A DNA stretch of 64,000 nt from Ceratotherium simum simum (taxonomy: Eukaryota > Chordata > Mammalia > Perissodactyla > Rhinocerotidae): positions 8,227,338 through 8,291,337 of the forward strand of contig NW_004454178.1 of assembly GCF_000283155.1 (NCBI RefSeq). The letters run 5' to 3'. The stretch's first letter is position 1; every line of letters starts with the position of its first letter. Under the pieces are notes generated by a model. The model did not search any database. It saw only the letters and a program-made list of their open reading frames with translations, and was not told where the DNA came from. Of this stretch, positions 48,416 through 60,305 are shown in pieces. The position numbers were made by a program, and so were the translations under genes.

Positions 48416-49212
48416 CCTTCCACGCGACTCTGACTTCAAAACGTGCTGGGTCGCCAGCATAGCCCCAGGCTCTCCTCCCACAGACACCCTGAGGCCTGGC
48501 TCGGGGTAAAGGGCTCCCTGCTGTTCGAGGCTTTTCCAGGCCCTGGACACACAAACCATCGACTTTTCAGGCCAGCCAAGAGAAGCCTGAAGGGGACAAA
48601 GGACAGATCTGAACAGCAGTCTTCAGGCTCCTCAAAACATTTCTAAACTCACGGAACTTTAAAAGAGAACCTCTGCTTGGAAGGGCCCAGCGAGCACATC
48701 TCACCCAGCCTGTCCACTTTGAAGGATGAAAACTGAGGCCCAGAGAAGTCTACCGCCTGCCCAGGGTCACACAGCGACAGGCACCAGAACCCCAGGAGCC
48801 GGCGCAGACGCCCATGCAAAGCACACAGCCCACTGAGCAGACAAGCGGAAGCCGGCGTGGGAACGTCCACACCGGCAATTCCCAGTCAGTTTCAGTTCTG
48901 GATACTTTCAACAAAACTAAAAATCTCACAGCTCCAGCCTCACCCCAGAAATTGTGGGTGCCCCGGGGGGCAGACCTGGGTGGACATCGCTGTATCGAGC
49001 TTTGCTGTCTGTAATTTGTGTTCTGGAAACAGTAAATATATTATTTTCCATTTTCCAAATTGAAGATGGCACTGTAGCCATGAAGAGGCTTTTGAAACTG
49101 TCACAGCACGTTCCCCCAAGATTCCAGTGTGGGACCCCCAGGGAGAGGGGGCCCGTCTGTCCTTCTCTCCCAGGCGGGGAGAGGCCCCCGCCCCTAATGG
49201 GCATCGGCTCAC

Positions 49213-49263
49213 CTTGGCGTGGAGTTTGGTGATGTCGGGTCTCCGCTCAGAGAGGTTGAAAAG
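49213..49263 (-). CDS. TNS1: TNS1 exon, phosphatase domain (residues 57-73)
   Basis: A 51-nt exon, phase 0 at both ends, encodes LFNLSERRPDITKLHAK. The acceptor is ctcctag and the donor is AAG|gtgagcc. This is the NLSE(R/K)R segment conserved across tensins and the tensin-type phosphatase family. It joins Leu56 of the preceding exon and Val74 of the next without a gap. The short length is typical of this domain's finely divided exon structure. Confidence 0.97.
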
Positions 49264-50004
49264 CTAGGAGGGAAAGGAGGACATGGTGAGAAGCTCGCTC
49301 TCTCTCCCCCTGCTGGAAATTCTACCCGGACATGAGCACACAAGGGAAGCTCGTCAGACACACACATTGACCAGCGGGACTCAACTGCGGGCTCTCGGGA
49401 TAAAGAGGGGCAGGGAGAAAAGCATGTAGACACTCAGCCAGGCCCCTCAGCGAGCGGACGGATACCCGGAACTGAGGACGAGAAGGGGATGGAACCTGTC
49501 TCGGGTCCCACGTGCCACCCCCACGGCGGGCATCTCCCCACGCTGAATGGGGATCGGTGGGGTTAAATGATAAGGACTTGGCCATCTCCAGTTTCCACTT
49601 CACCTGTCGCCCTTAGCACCTCGCCCCACACACATGCAGCGGCTCTGTGGTCAGATGCCCTCCACCAGAGGGTGCACACGTCCTGGGCGGGCCCGCTCAG
49701 ACCCTCGACGCCCCTCTCCCAACAGATGCCCTCCAACGCCTAACCACAGCCCCTGGGAATCCCGCAATCTCTCGGATTCCCGTCTCCACCTCCGAAGGGG
49801 GCCTGCAGAGCGCCCTCCCTCCACCCCACAGCCTGGGGAACTGAAAGACCACCGTGCTGTCGCCTGGGAGAAAGGAGGACTGCACAGCCCGGAACAGGCA
49901 GGACGGAGGGAGGGTGGCAGCGCATAGAATCCTGGAATCCAGGACTCCTGAAATCGAGAAGGATCTCAGATGGCTTCTAGTCCACTCTTGAGCCCCGCAA
50001 AGGA

Positions 50005-50265
50005 ACACACTTGATTACGTTAACAACGGCAGCCACTCGAGCGTCCACAACCTGCCAGCCCCGTGCTAAGGACTTTACATCTAACAGCTGGCTTAACTCT
50101 CTCAACAATCATAAGAGGTAGGTAGTGTTATCAGACCCATTTTACAGATGGGGACCCTAAGGCTCAGTGAGGCTAAGTGGCCCAGATCAGATGGTTAGTA
50201 AGAGCAGAGCCAGCATTTGAACCCGGGACTTTCTGATGGCTAAAGCTGGGCACGTAGCAGTGCCC
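50005..50265 (-). repeat. MIR SINE, complement
   Basis: gtgctaaggactttacatct, gacccattttacagatgggg and gcatttgaacccgggacttt give a near full-length complementary MIR. Confidence 0.94.
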
Positions 50266-50289
50266 AGCACAGCTGATGGACGGGCCTCT

Positions 50290-50690
50290 GGAGTGGGCTG
50301 AAGGGTGTCCTGCAAAAAGTCACGTCCACCCGGAACTTCAGAATGTGACCTTATTTGGAAATAGGGCCTCTGCTGATGTAAGTTGTTAAGGATCTCGAGA
50401 TGAGATCATCCTGGATTTAGGGTGGGCCTTACAAGAAGAGGAGAGGACACACTGAGACACAGGAAAGAAGCAAGGCCATGTGATTAGAGCCACGCAGCCG
50501 CAAGCCGAGGGTCACCAAGGATTGCGGGGCCACTGGAAGCTAGGAAGAGGCAAGGCAGCATCCCCCCAGAGCCTTCAGAGGGAGCACAGCCCTGCAGACG
50601 CCTTGGTTTGCACTCCTGGCCTCCAGAACTGGGAAGAAATAAATTCTGATGTTTTAAGACACCAAGTTTGTGGTAACTCATTACAGCAGC
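50290..50690 (+). mobile_element. Solo LTR of MaLR type (MLT1)
   Basis: gtgggctgaagggtgtcctg, gtgaccttatttggaaatag, ctcctggcctccagaactgg and ttaagacaccaagtttgtgg are in MLT1 order; no internal retroviral genes flank it. Confidence 0.93.
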
Positions 50691-51019
50691 CCAGGGCCCT
50701 ATCCCAGCCTCCGCACCCCACCTCTGCTCAACCATCCCCGGGCAGCCCCTCGAGGTTGCACAGTCTGGTCCAAGGTCCCAGCCCACATGTACCTCCCTAG
50801 AAAGTAGACCTGTGCCTCCTCTGGGGCAAGGACAGGTCCAAGCCCCCAGGCCAGCCTTTCTGACATTAGAGGAACCACGGGCCGCCACCTCACCCGCATC
50901 TGTTAGGTGACTCTCCTGGGCCACGTACAACTTCGGTGCCAGCCACACAGGCGCCAGCAGTACAAGGTCCCTTAAGACGCAGGCTGCCACAACACTGCCC
51001 TAAGACTTCTCAGAAGTGC

Positions 51020-51205
51020 CGACAGTGTGCCAGCTCAGCCACTTGCTGACACTGTGACCTTAGGCAAACACGCCACCTCTCGGTGCTCCAGCCGGGACTG
51101 CCTTCTGGGGCTGTCGTGAAGTTAAATACGTGGAAGGCAGTAGAACAGGGCCTGGCTCGTAGCAGGTGCTCGAGAACATGAGCTCTTGTTGTTATTCTCT
51201 CCTCT
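51020..51205 (+). repeat. MIR SINE
   Basis: cagctcagccacttgctgac, actgtgaccttaggcaaaca and gggcctggctcgtagcaggt fit MIR. Confidence 0.88.
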
Positions 51206-51210
51206 TGGTG

Positions 51211-51243
<33 letters not shown>
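51211..51243. repeat. (CA)n microsatellite
   Basis: About 16 uninterrupted CA units, 225 bp downstream in transcript sense of the start-codon exon. Confidence 0.97.
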
Positions 51244-51245
<2 letters not shown>

Positions 51246-51466
51246 CATGGCTACACACACTGCATTCCCGCTGCAGATACACTCCTTACAGCAGAGCTGG
51301 GCTGCAGAGGGAGTGAAGACACGGGCCATGAGAGATGCTCAGGCCCGGGGGCAGGTGAAGGAAGAGAAGAGGAGGAGCTGGCCCAGGGGCAGGACGCAGG
51401 GATGCAGCAGTGCGGACGGTGAGCAGGACGGGGGCACTGGACCCGCGGGCGAGAGCCCGTCCTCAC

Positions 51467-51638
51467 CAGGTAGTTGCCTCCATGTTTGGACTTGAGCATC
51501 TGGGCCACCTCACGGAGGTTGCTCCGGAAGCTCTCCTCATTGGTGGTGCTGGGGAAGGAGACGGCGATGATCCTCTCAGTGACGTACACCAGGTCCAGCT
51601 CGCAGCTGTCCTCCATGGTCCGGCTCACACTCATGTTT
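51467..51638 (-). CDS. TNS1: TNS1 exon with usual start codon (residues 1-56)
   Basis: Coding starts at the ATG at 51634-51632 ([20 protein letters not shown]), the customary tensin-1 start, and ends at Leu56 (…SKHGGNYL) at 51467. The exon carries four extra bases (AAAC) before the ATG after a clean acceptor (tctccccag), so it is an internal exon and not a first exon. Those four bases plus two from the upstream 50-nt exon read Arg-Asn in frame, so translation could begin further upstream. The donor is CTG|gtgagg. It encodes the N-terminal strand/helix of the PTEN-like phosphatase domain (ERIIAVSFP). Phase at the 3' end is 0. Confidence 0.98.
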
Positions 51639-53018
51639 CTGGGGAGACAGTGCGGGGGGGGGGGTCTAGATCCGAATCCAGCCCCCCAGGGCAAGGTCCA
51701 GGTATCTGCACCCCGTACGCACCGTACATGCCCCCCATATCCAACCTGAGGGGCTTGGCAGCTCCCTGACCCACAGCCAAGGCCAGAGGCTTCCCCTTGC
51801 CGGTGCAGCGAGCAGAGCCAGCCTGGGAGTGCCGGAGAGAGCAGAGCTGGGCAGGGGCAGCAAGGACCTCAAGCCTCATCAGAACCCAACAGTGATGACA
51901 CCAATCCTAGGTGCCCATCAGCCCTGTCGCCACTGCCTTCACCCTTGATCGCAGAGGTCAGAGCCAGGGCCGGAACTAGCAGGAACCCAGGGGTCCAGCT
52001 CTGCCTCCCGACACACCGTGGCCACCAGAAGTCTCTCGAAGGATCCTAAGACGGCTCCGGAAGAGGAAGGAGAGCCTGAGCTGGGTGCTCTCCAGCACCC
52101 CGGAGCTGAGCCTCCTGCTGCCCTCGCCTTGCTCCCGAGCTCTGGAGGGGGCGGGGAGGCCTCTCAGGGGAAAGGGCAGCTCAGGTGACATGCTCACCTG
52201 GGCGCCAGGTAAGCCAGACCACAGCGCACACTCCAGCCCTCCCCGGAGGCAGGCCGACTCCTGCCCTTTGATTCCCGGCTCCCTCCGCCCCTCTGGCAGC
52301 TCCCACCGCCTACCAGCGCTGATTCTTGGCAGTGGCCTCTCTGTTTTCTAAGGGCCCCGGAAGCAGAGGGTGCTGGGCCTTTGCGGCTATGGTTACAGGC
52401 GGCTCCCAGACACCCCAGCACCACCTGAGCTTCTCGGAGAGATGGAGAGTCCCCGGGGTGGCCACTGGGTGAGGGGAGGTAGGGTCCCACATCTCTATCC
52501 CTCACCCAGGTTCTCTTCCAGGGGGAGGGTCCAGGGTGCCCACTGGGGAGCTGATGGGAACGGGAAACGAATCTCGGGACACTGGAATTCCACTCTGAAG
52601 CCCCGCTGTACCTTCTGAGGGTGCCTCCCACCCTCCCCACCCCACACCTTCTTACCCCATCACCAGCCTCCTAGTGTCTCCCTTCCCCTCTCCACCCAAG
52701 GCGGGCAACACACATTTCATTCTGATAACCTATCACTACAGTGGGGTACGGCTGACTGGAGGGGCAGCGGGAGGACACCACCAGGGTATTTCAAAGTGAC
52801 GGGGCAGCACGGGGGGCTACAGCCCCAGCATGCTGAGCCGCGGGCCAGGCCCCAGATCTCCATCAGGGTTAACTGTAGCCCAACTGTGTAGACGGGGCTT
52901 GGAGATGGGGGAGCCGAGGGTGACATACGGCTTCTCCCCCGTGACAGAGACAGGGACCACGTGGGAGAGGGGCCAGTGGGCTGCAGTGAGGAGCCCAGTT
53001 TGAATTTGGCCTCTGAGT

Positions 53019-53056
53019 CCTAACCCTAACCCTAACCCTAACCCTAACCCTAACCC
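53019..53056. repeat. Interstitial telomeric repeat (CCCTAA)n
   Basis: A perfect 38-bp run of the vertebrate telomere unit, a little over six copies, with no degenerate flanking copies. Confidence 0.98.
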
Positions 53057-53564
53057 TTGTCCCTAAGAGAAGCTGCTCACTGCAGCCTCTGGAGGTGGGG
53101 TTCCCATCTCAGGCCACTGCCCACCCACGGCAGAACAGCACCACCGCCTGGACAGCCTCAGCATCACACTCGCACCACCCACCCCAAGGTGGTTCTCAGC
53201 TGTAGGGGAGGCAGGGGGTCCTCTAAAGAGCCGCTCCTGTCTGTGGGCAGCTGGCAGCTGGGCCACTTCCTGCCAGGAGCTTCAGCCACACACCAGGCCC
53301 TGTCTGGCTGGGGGTCCATCTCCCCAGGGCCAGATTCTCACTTATCTCGGGAGCCTTAGCAGTGAAGGTGAGGCAGAGAGGGAGGGGCCCGAGAACCAGA
53401 GAACCTGGACTCAGGGAAAACAGACTCTGGATCAACAAGGCACCAAGTCCCCTGTGCATCTCCTTCCCCTAGCCCCCAGCGGCCCTGCCAGATAGAGAAC
53501 TTTCCTTTCATAACCAGCCCTCGGACCTCAGGATCCCCTGTCTATGGAGAGGAACAGGATCTAG

Positions 53565-53765
53565 AACAGGTCTTTATGCCAACCCTAGTGCTGCCTCTTG
53601 GGGTTGTGTGACCTTTAACAAGTCACCTCATCTCTCAGAGACTCAGTTTTTTCATCAGCCAAATGGGAATAAAATACCTATCTTGCACGGTCATTGTAAG
53701 GACTAGATGAGATCATGCAGGTAAATAAAAAATCCAGCTCAAGGCCTGGCTTCGAGCTAGAACTC
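53565..53765 (+). repeat. MIR SINE
   Basis: ttaacaagtcacctcatctc, actcagttttttcatcagcc and ggactagatgagatcatgca fit MIR. Confidence 0.9.
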
Positions 53766-53950
53766 AAAACACGACCATTCCCCAGTGGCATCGCCTCCAT
53801 CCTCTCTCTGTGGCCTTCACGTCCGCCCATGTTCCCCACCAGTGGCTTTAGGACTTCGGTCTCAGAGACCCAAAGGCATGACTTGCCAGGACACCCACAG
53901 TGACCTCGCTGCCGGCACGCCCACCCCTGCCCCCCATGGGCCAGGCGTAC

Positions 53951-54000
53951 CTGATGGGCTGGGGACGCGGCTGGACGCTCAGGGGGACTCTGGTGGAGCC
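53951..54000 (-). CDS. TNS1: TNS1 upstream coding exon (alternative N-terminus)
   Basis: A 50-nt exon candidate with strong splice sites: acceptor ctctccttcccag, donor CAG|gtacgc. It encodes GSTRVPLSVQPRPQPI and two bases that complete Arg with the next exon, giving Arg-Asn-Met-Ser-Val in frame with the usual start. Tensin-2 has a similarly placed Gly-Ser-Thr stretch before its phosphatase domain, which supports homology. It implies an isoform starting upstream of Met1. The prediction rests on splice signals and frame only. Confidence 0.62.
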
Positions 54001-54704
54001 CTGGGAAGGAGAGAGGAGAACAGCGTTACGGAGGAGGCAGGCGCACAGCCGTCCACGGGAGTGGTCAGGGCTGTGGGGAAACACAGACGCTCCTCTCCTT
54101 TCTGTGCCAGCATCCCAGCCCAGGCACCCTAACACCCCAGCGACACAGCAACCCAAAGCCAACAGCAATCAACGCTAATGCCACACGAGTGTGCCTGTGT
54201 GCACATGAGCCCCCAAGGGGACAGGCCTCCCCGCCCCGGGCGAGGAAGAATCCCAAATGCTGAGAAAGGCACCACGCCCGGGCTGGCGCCATGGGCACTG
54301 AGTACACACTCAATAAAACAGTTCCTACACTGATGGAAACACATTTCATCTTGACTCACTGGACGTCATAATAGTAACCCCACATCTCCCAAGTGGAGAA
54401 TACAGATTGTAAGCATAAAAGAAGGAAAGCTGAGCGATGGCAGCCCTCTGTCCGGTTCTGAACCTTTCCCCTCCGACCACCATCATCCCACACTCCTCTC
54501 CTTTAAAACAGCAACTCCGAGTCATTCAACCAAAACTTCTGAGAGGAGAGCAGCCAGGCATGGCATGTACCAACAGAGACCAGGCCTAGGCAGTAGATCG
54601 TGCTCCTAAGGACCACCGCCCCTTGTCTGTCACCCGCTCCCATCTCCAGGGTTGTCAATTTGCACAAAATTAGGCCAATGGACCCAAGTTGGTGTCCAAA
54701 ACAC

Positions 54705-54890
54705 CACAGGGCAGCCCTGTGGTGCAGTGATGAAGGCACAGGGTCAGAGCCCTCAGCATCCTGCCGGGCATCCTTGTGTTACTTCATGCTCTGGGCCCCT
54801 GTGATGTCACGTATCATATGGGGCAATCCTTATGGACTGTATGAAGATTAAAAGGAATTAGCATATAAGGCCTTTACATCTTGTTACTGT
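54705..54890 (+). repeat. Degenerate MIR-like SINE
   Basis: ccctgtggtgcagtgatgaa, ttgtgttacttcatgctctg and tgaagattaaaaggaattag loosely follow MIR. Confidence 0.5.
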
Positions 54891-57094
54891 TATTACATCA
54901 CACACAATTAAACAGGTAGACATACAACCAAACCAGAAATCAAACCCTGCGTCACCTCTACCACAGCCCATCCTTTCAGCCACCTCACACGATGCAGAAT
55001 CGGATGCCCAACTTCTAGATTTCCGGGCTCAGCCAGAGCCCTCTGAGCCCACTGGCACCTTCCAAACATCTCTGTGCCTCCCAGAAACCGGCCTTTCCTG
55101 ACCACCAAGTGGCAACCACCTCTTGGAGGAGAGGGGACCGCAATCTGCTGAGGAGAGGGGAAACCGAGGCACGCAGTGACTCACCCCAAGTCCTGGGGAA
55201 GCTGATGCCTGGCAGGATTCACCCTCAGACTTCGGGTTTGACCACCGGGGCCCCGAGAAGAAGAGCCCCCTTCAGCCTTCTCCAGGCCCCCGCAGCGCCG
55301 ACAAGGCAAGGGCGGGTGGGCCGGGAGGCCCGGCTCCCAGCTGAGCCCAAAGATAGGGCAGCCCCACTGAGGGGAGGATTCTCCATCCGGCCGCCCGGGA
55401 GCAGGCTGTGCCGGGAACCGTCCGCCCGGGCTGTCACCCAGCTCTGAGCAGCTCAGCCTTGGCGCCCACGAGAGAACAGAACAGCCAAGTGTGGCCGCTG
55501 GGCGGAAAGTGTCTCTGTCTGCGCAGCGCTCCTGGTCCCGAAGACTTGGGTTTGCATGAGTCAGGCGTCAGGGAGCGGGGGGACGGTAAGGAGAGGTTGT
55601 ATTTGGTTTTCAAGCCCCAAGCCAGGCCGTTCCAAAACTACCCACCCAGAAGAACGAAGAAACCCGACACTTCATCCATCTCCATTTCGCTGGTCCCAGA
55701 TGAGGAGTCAGGAAACCTCCCCAGGCCCCAGGCCCTGCTCCAGGCCCCAGGGCCATCCTGCTATAAACAGCCCCTCAGGGTTTCATCTGCTGCTGATCCA
55801 CAGCCACTTCTGGAGGAGGCCACCACAGCTGCTTCTGGAAGCCACCACTGGAGCCAAGGCTCGAGGTGTGGCCAGGACCACGGGTCCAGGCCCCAGGAGA
55901 CAGTGGCGCATTGAGACGGTCTTGGCAAGGAGGCTGGGGAGCCAAGGGGAGCCGAGAGCTTCCGTGGGCACAGGGGTGAGAAGGACGAGCGGGCCAGGAG
56001 AGCTGGTTCCCGTTTCTCCACCCCACTTCCCAACGTTACAACATTCCACATTCCTCGGTTTCCTCACCCCAAAAAAGCTAGGGAAGACAAATAAAAACTT
56101 GGCCCCCACCAAGTCTGGCCAAGCCGCCTCCAGAGGTGATAAGACAAAGTCCAGCCCGCTCTGCTCCCTCAGGCCGGGCGGGGAAGGGGAGACAGGGGAG
56201 GAAGCCACCCCGGACACTGACCCCAGCGCAGAGAGGACAGGGATGAACAGCTGGCCGGTCATCCCCCAATGAATCACTGAGCTGCCCTCTCACTGACGGG
56301 GCTTCCTGTTTTCTGAAAAGTTTGGGGGCATGTGACACTCACTGGCAGAAAGCGTACGTGCACGGGGGACATGTCCGAGCGCTGGTGGACACAGAGCCAC
56401 ACGGAGAACCGGAGAACCACACGTGGGCTGGGGGAGGTATGAGCAAACACAAGCTAATGCTCCAAAACACACAGGTGACCTCACACCCAGGGCCAGAGAC
56501 GGTGCCTTCTGCCACTGCCTCATCACGCTGGCCTTCTCAAGAGGGCTGCGAGTGAGCGGAGAGATGCGGGCATCTCCATCATCGTGATCAGCCCCTCCTT
56601 CCTGGCTGTGTGCCAGGCGACATTGCAGCCCCAGGGACCAGAGGGAGTGAAGTCCTGACCTCACAGAGCTTATACTCTGTGAAGGAGGATACTCATCATT
56701 GGGGCCGGTGGGAGAAGCAGCTGCTTGGTCCCATTGACCAATCTGTAAAATGGGTACAGCTCAGTGCTCACACGATTTCACACGATTTACCTGCTCCACA
56801 TAGAGCCCCCAGGGGGAATTAGCAGAGGGCTTTACAAAGAGCACCACGCAGATTTGACATTAAAAAGAAAAATAAGCTCTGCGTCTGCCTGTAATCCCGT
56901 TCTTTTCCTCTCTGGGGCTCTCGAAGGCCTTTACCACACAGCTTTGAACTTCCTCCCAACTCCTCCCAAGACAGAGATCAATAACAGAACTTTTGATCCA
57001 ACTCCCTAGGCACCGAGAAGAACTCTCCCCTATCATCACCCCCAAAACACAGTCCTCTTTTGCTAAAAGGACACCATGAGAGGAAATTCCACAG

Positions 57095-57240
57095 CCTCCC
57101 CCAAACAGTGTCTGACTTCTCTATCAGGAAGTTCCTCCTGGTATCTAACCCTCACCCTTCCTGCTGCAGATCCAGCCAACTCTTTTTGTCTTGGTCCTCA
57201 CGGCTGATCACCGCTCGGACACTCTCGAGCGGCTCAAGGT
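57095..57240 (+). repeat. CR1/L3-like LINE fragment
   Basis: tatcaggaagttcctcctgg and tatctaaccctcacccttcc, then tgctgcagatccagccaact, resemble L3/CR1 3' ends. Confidence 0.55.
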
Positions 57241-57827
57241 CTGCAACCCTAGGCTCCGTTATTCGCCACATTCTTCTCCGCAGTGCAGCAAGGAGCGGGA
57301 ACCCCAGGACCTGGGCGGGGTTGGTTCAGAGAACGACTGTGTGGGAAGAGTCCTGCCTTCCTTTGAGGTCCACAGACCAAACACAGCAGCTCCGGACCAA
57401 AAGAAAAGCCGTTTCCTGAGCCCCAGTCCCCAGGGAGCAAAGCTGGGAGGAGGGTCTGTGAGCAACACCAGGGGCTGTGTCAGGCAGCCAGAGATTGGTG
57501 ACCAACCTACGTCAGGGGCCCAGCCCCATTCCAGCGTCTCCCCTGGGGGCTCCGGCCACCCCCTCCCTCCCACACTGGCCCCTGCAGCCACACCCCTTCC
57601 TCTCTCCTTCCTGCCCACCAGCCTGGATTTTTCCAAAACAAAGTGCGACACAGCACACCATCCACAAACTCCGCTCCACACCAGCCCCGTCAGAGGAAAA
57701 CAGCCATTCCGGCCGTGAGTCCTGGGCCGCAGGCCAGAGACAGGAAAACAGCTCAACAAACAGGCACATTATCACAGCAGCAGGCCCAGGGCAGCAGCCG
57801 TGCCGCCTCGAACATGGGTCTCCTCAC

Positions 57828-57853
57828 CCGGGCAGACTGCAGGGGGCCCGTGG
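57828..57853 (-). CDS. Candidate TNS1 26-nt mini-exon
   Basis: Acceptor gtccccttcccag and donor CGG|gtgagg bracket 26 nt. If entered in phase 1 it reads A-TGPLQSAR and leaves in phase 0. That is exactly the change needed to link the 49-nt candidate at 58805 to the 50-nt exon at 54000. It was found by looking for such a bridge, so chance is a serious alternative. Confidence 0.25.
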
Positions 57854-58424
57854 CTGGGAAGGGGACCGACTTAGGGACCCTGGGGTCTGCCCACGTGGGA
57901 CAGGTGCCTGGGAACCTTAAAAATTAGGCTTTCTCTCCTCCTTGGCGGTACGCAGGCCATGCTGGAATCTGCTCGCTTGTTCAGCCTTTCGCACTCCTTT
58001 AACTAGACTAACTAGACCAAAACTCATCTTGTCCCTCCTCCCATGTCCAGACAAGACACCAGCCTTATGACACACATAGACACACACACATTCATGCCAG
58101 AGCAACAAAACTTTCTCCTAAAATAAACCTCTAGTCCCAACTAAACGGACAACTCTTTCCTCCCCAGGACCAAAGTCATACACACCCTCGCATCAAAAAG
58201 TTCTTCATGATGTCTCACTTCACTCTCTCTTGCTGCACTTTCCCTTATAAGATCTGTCAGGCCCAGGCTGGGGTTGTGGGAACAGCAGCTCCAGGAGTCG
58301 GCTTATAAGAGTGTCCAGACCATTGGCTAAAAGGTGTGGTTCCCGCACCATCATCTTGTCCCCCAGCCAAGGGTTGGGAGCCCTAGATAACACCAGAGCC
58401 AAGCAGCGGTCCCAGGAAGGGATG

Positions 58425-58670
58425 GAGAAGGCCTTCATCAGCTCATTGAGCCCCTTCAAGCCTCTGTTTCCTGATCTATAAAATGGGTCCATAGCATCTG
58501 CCATGGGCGGTGTCACGGGGACCAAAAACACCCAGCCCAGCTCCTGGCCCTTAGACAAAATAACAGTAGTAAGAATGGCTAATGTTTATTGAGCACATAT
58601 TGTGTGCTTTGTGTATATTAAGCTAGTTAATCCTCAGCAGCAGGCACACACAAAAAATTAATTTCTATCC
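58425..58670. repeat. Two MIR pieces, opposite orientation
   Basis: A forward piece (cctctgtttcctgatctata, aaatgggtcc) ends near 58555; a complementary piece (ggctaatgtttattgagcac, atattgtgtgctttgtgtat) follows to about 58670, only about 90 bp from the 49-nt exon candidate. Confidence 0.65.
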
Positions 58671-58756
58671 TGCACCCCAGCCCCAGAAACATCACAAGCT
58701 CGGACAAAGGTCCCTCCCCAACAGGTGTAGTCCACGCCCACAGGACCCGCACATAC

Positions 58757-58805
58757 CTTGAACAGAGCCTTCCCCACTAATTTGAGAGCCATGCTCCTGT
58801 TCCTC
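58757..58805 (-). CDS. Candidate TNS1 49-nt upstream exon
   Basis: Acceptor ccctccag and donor AAG|gtatgtg bracket a 49-nt open segment usable in two ways. In phase 0 it reads EEQEHGSQISGEGSVQ and needs a phase-changing bridge exon. In the other frame an ATG at 58792-58790 in a strong Kozak context (A at -3, G at +4) starts MALKLVGKALFK. That frame splices directly in frame to GSTRVPL of the 50-nt exon and on to the phosphatase domain, adding 30 residues. Confidence 0.4.
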
Positions 58806-59885
58806 CTGGAGGGCCCCGGGCGGCCCCAGGGACCCTCCACCTTGCAGGGCTGGCCGTGCAGGGCTGTCCCCGGGCAATGAGGCAGTGGCAAGTGGGCTCA
58901 CCGCAGAAGTGCGGCCGCCTGCAGGAGCTGCCTCCTGCTCCCCAGCACCTCCCTCTGGGGCCCTCCCCACTGTGGGTCAGGCAGCTGTCAGATGATAGGG
59001 CCTCATGCCATCAACAGCTCCCCCCTTGCCAACCGCCAAAACCACTCCCTGTTCCTCTGCAGATCAGAGCGGGCGAGGATGGAGAGGCCCGCGCAGGGGC
59101 AATTGTCAGAGAAGGGTGAGGGAGAAAGAGAAAGGCCCAACTGTGTCAGACATCCTTCCCTGGGGTGTGAGGACCAGCCCAGATACAAGCACTGCTCAAA
59201 GCAGGGTCCCGGGAGAGCCCCTCTGCCCTCCTCTGGGGTCCCTCCATGTAAGGAATTTGCCCACTGCCCCCCAGCAAAAATGCATGGCAGGGGGAGCCCA
59301 GGGGGACCAGCCGGCCCATCTTCCAGCTTCCCTCCGAATCAATGGCATTTAAGCCACAGAAAGGCTTCTGCCATTTTCAAAGACTCCTCTCTCCAAAGAA
59401 GCAGAGCCTGCAATTCCCCAAGGTCTGCTGAGCCTCTAAGAGCCCGGGAGTCCCTCTTCTTCTCTGCCCTGAGTCCCTCTTGCTGCGGTATTGCCCACCC
59501 CCCTTTCCTTACCTTGGTGACTGCTCACCACCAAGCCAGGCTCGCAGGGCACGCCCTCTCTCTCCTCCCTCCGCCCCCTGGAGCCCTGAGGTCTGGCAAA
59601 GTGATGGCAAAGGAGCTCTGGATCCAGCTGAGCCGGAGGCCAAAGCCACGACGGAGGCCGAGTGCGGAGGCCCAGTGCGTAAGGAAACGGGGCCTGCTCA
59701 CCCTCCCAGCCCCTCCTACCCTGCTCCGCCTGCCCAGCAATCGATCTGAGCACCCCTGCCGGGCCTTCTGGAGAGGAGGCAAGGGAGCCCCCCCAAACAA
59801 GACAGGTGGGAGACATCATCCATCTCTCCCCACCCCCTGGGCACGAAGGCCTGCCACATCCTTCTCCTCCCCTGCCCATACTCAC

Positions 59886-59936
59886 GTCTTCCTCAAGGCT
59901 TTTCCCTGTGCTTCCACCCCGGAAGGCTCCTTCTCC
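59886..59936 (-). CDS. Candidate TNS1 51-nt upstream exon
   Basis: The acceptor has an excellent pyrimidine tract (ttttctctgtctccag) and the donor is a near-consensus GAC|gtgagtat. The 51-nt body is open in two frames: GEGAFRGGSTGKSLEED (phase 0) and EKEPSGVEAQGKALRK (phase 1). The splice sites are the best among the upstream candidates. It could also be an untranslated exon. Confidence 0.42.
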
Positions 59937-60129
59937 CTGGAGACAGAGAAAAGGCAGTCAGAGCGGGGAGCCCAGGAAAGTCATCCAAAGGCTCCAGGTC
60001 TTTCACCGGCTGCGGTTGGCAGGGGTGAGGGGGTGCGGGGGTAGGCAGGGGCCAGGGGAGAGGGGTCTGGGAGGGGACTTGGTTGTTTAACATTTCTTTA
60101 TCCACTAAAGGCCCCTCAGAGCTAACCAC

Positions 60130-60305
60130 ACCCTCTCCTTTGTGGCTCACGACCGCTCCTATAGGAGATATTATTAGTCCCATTCTGCAGACAAGAAAAC
60201 TGGGGCACAGAGAGGCTCATGACTTGCCTGCAGTCACACAGCTAGAACCTTGAAGGAGTCAGGATTTGAACCCAAGCCCTCCATCTCCAAGCCCGTTATT
60301 CCGTG
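60130..60305 (-). repeat. MIR SINE, complement
   Basis: ttagtcccattctgcagaca, cagagaggctcatgacttgc and gtcaggatttgaacccaagc fit complementary MIR. Confidence 0.9.

Noticed and set aside
55140..55440. CpG-rich segment with donor-like GGG|gtgagtc considered as another alternative first exon
   Set aside because: No acceptor or phase argument links it to TNS1 exons and the motif alone is too weak.
58992..60044. 350-codon plus-strand open frame
   Set aside because: No family resemblance, low-complexity Pro/Arg/Ser composition, GC-rich DNA antisense to TNS1, and it overlaps a strong minus-strand exon candidate.
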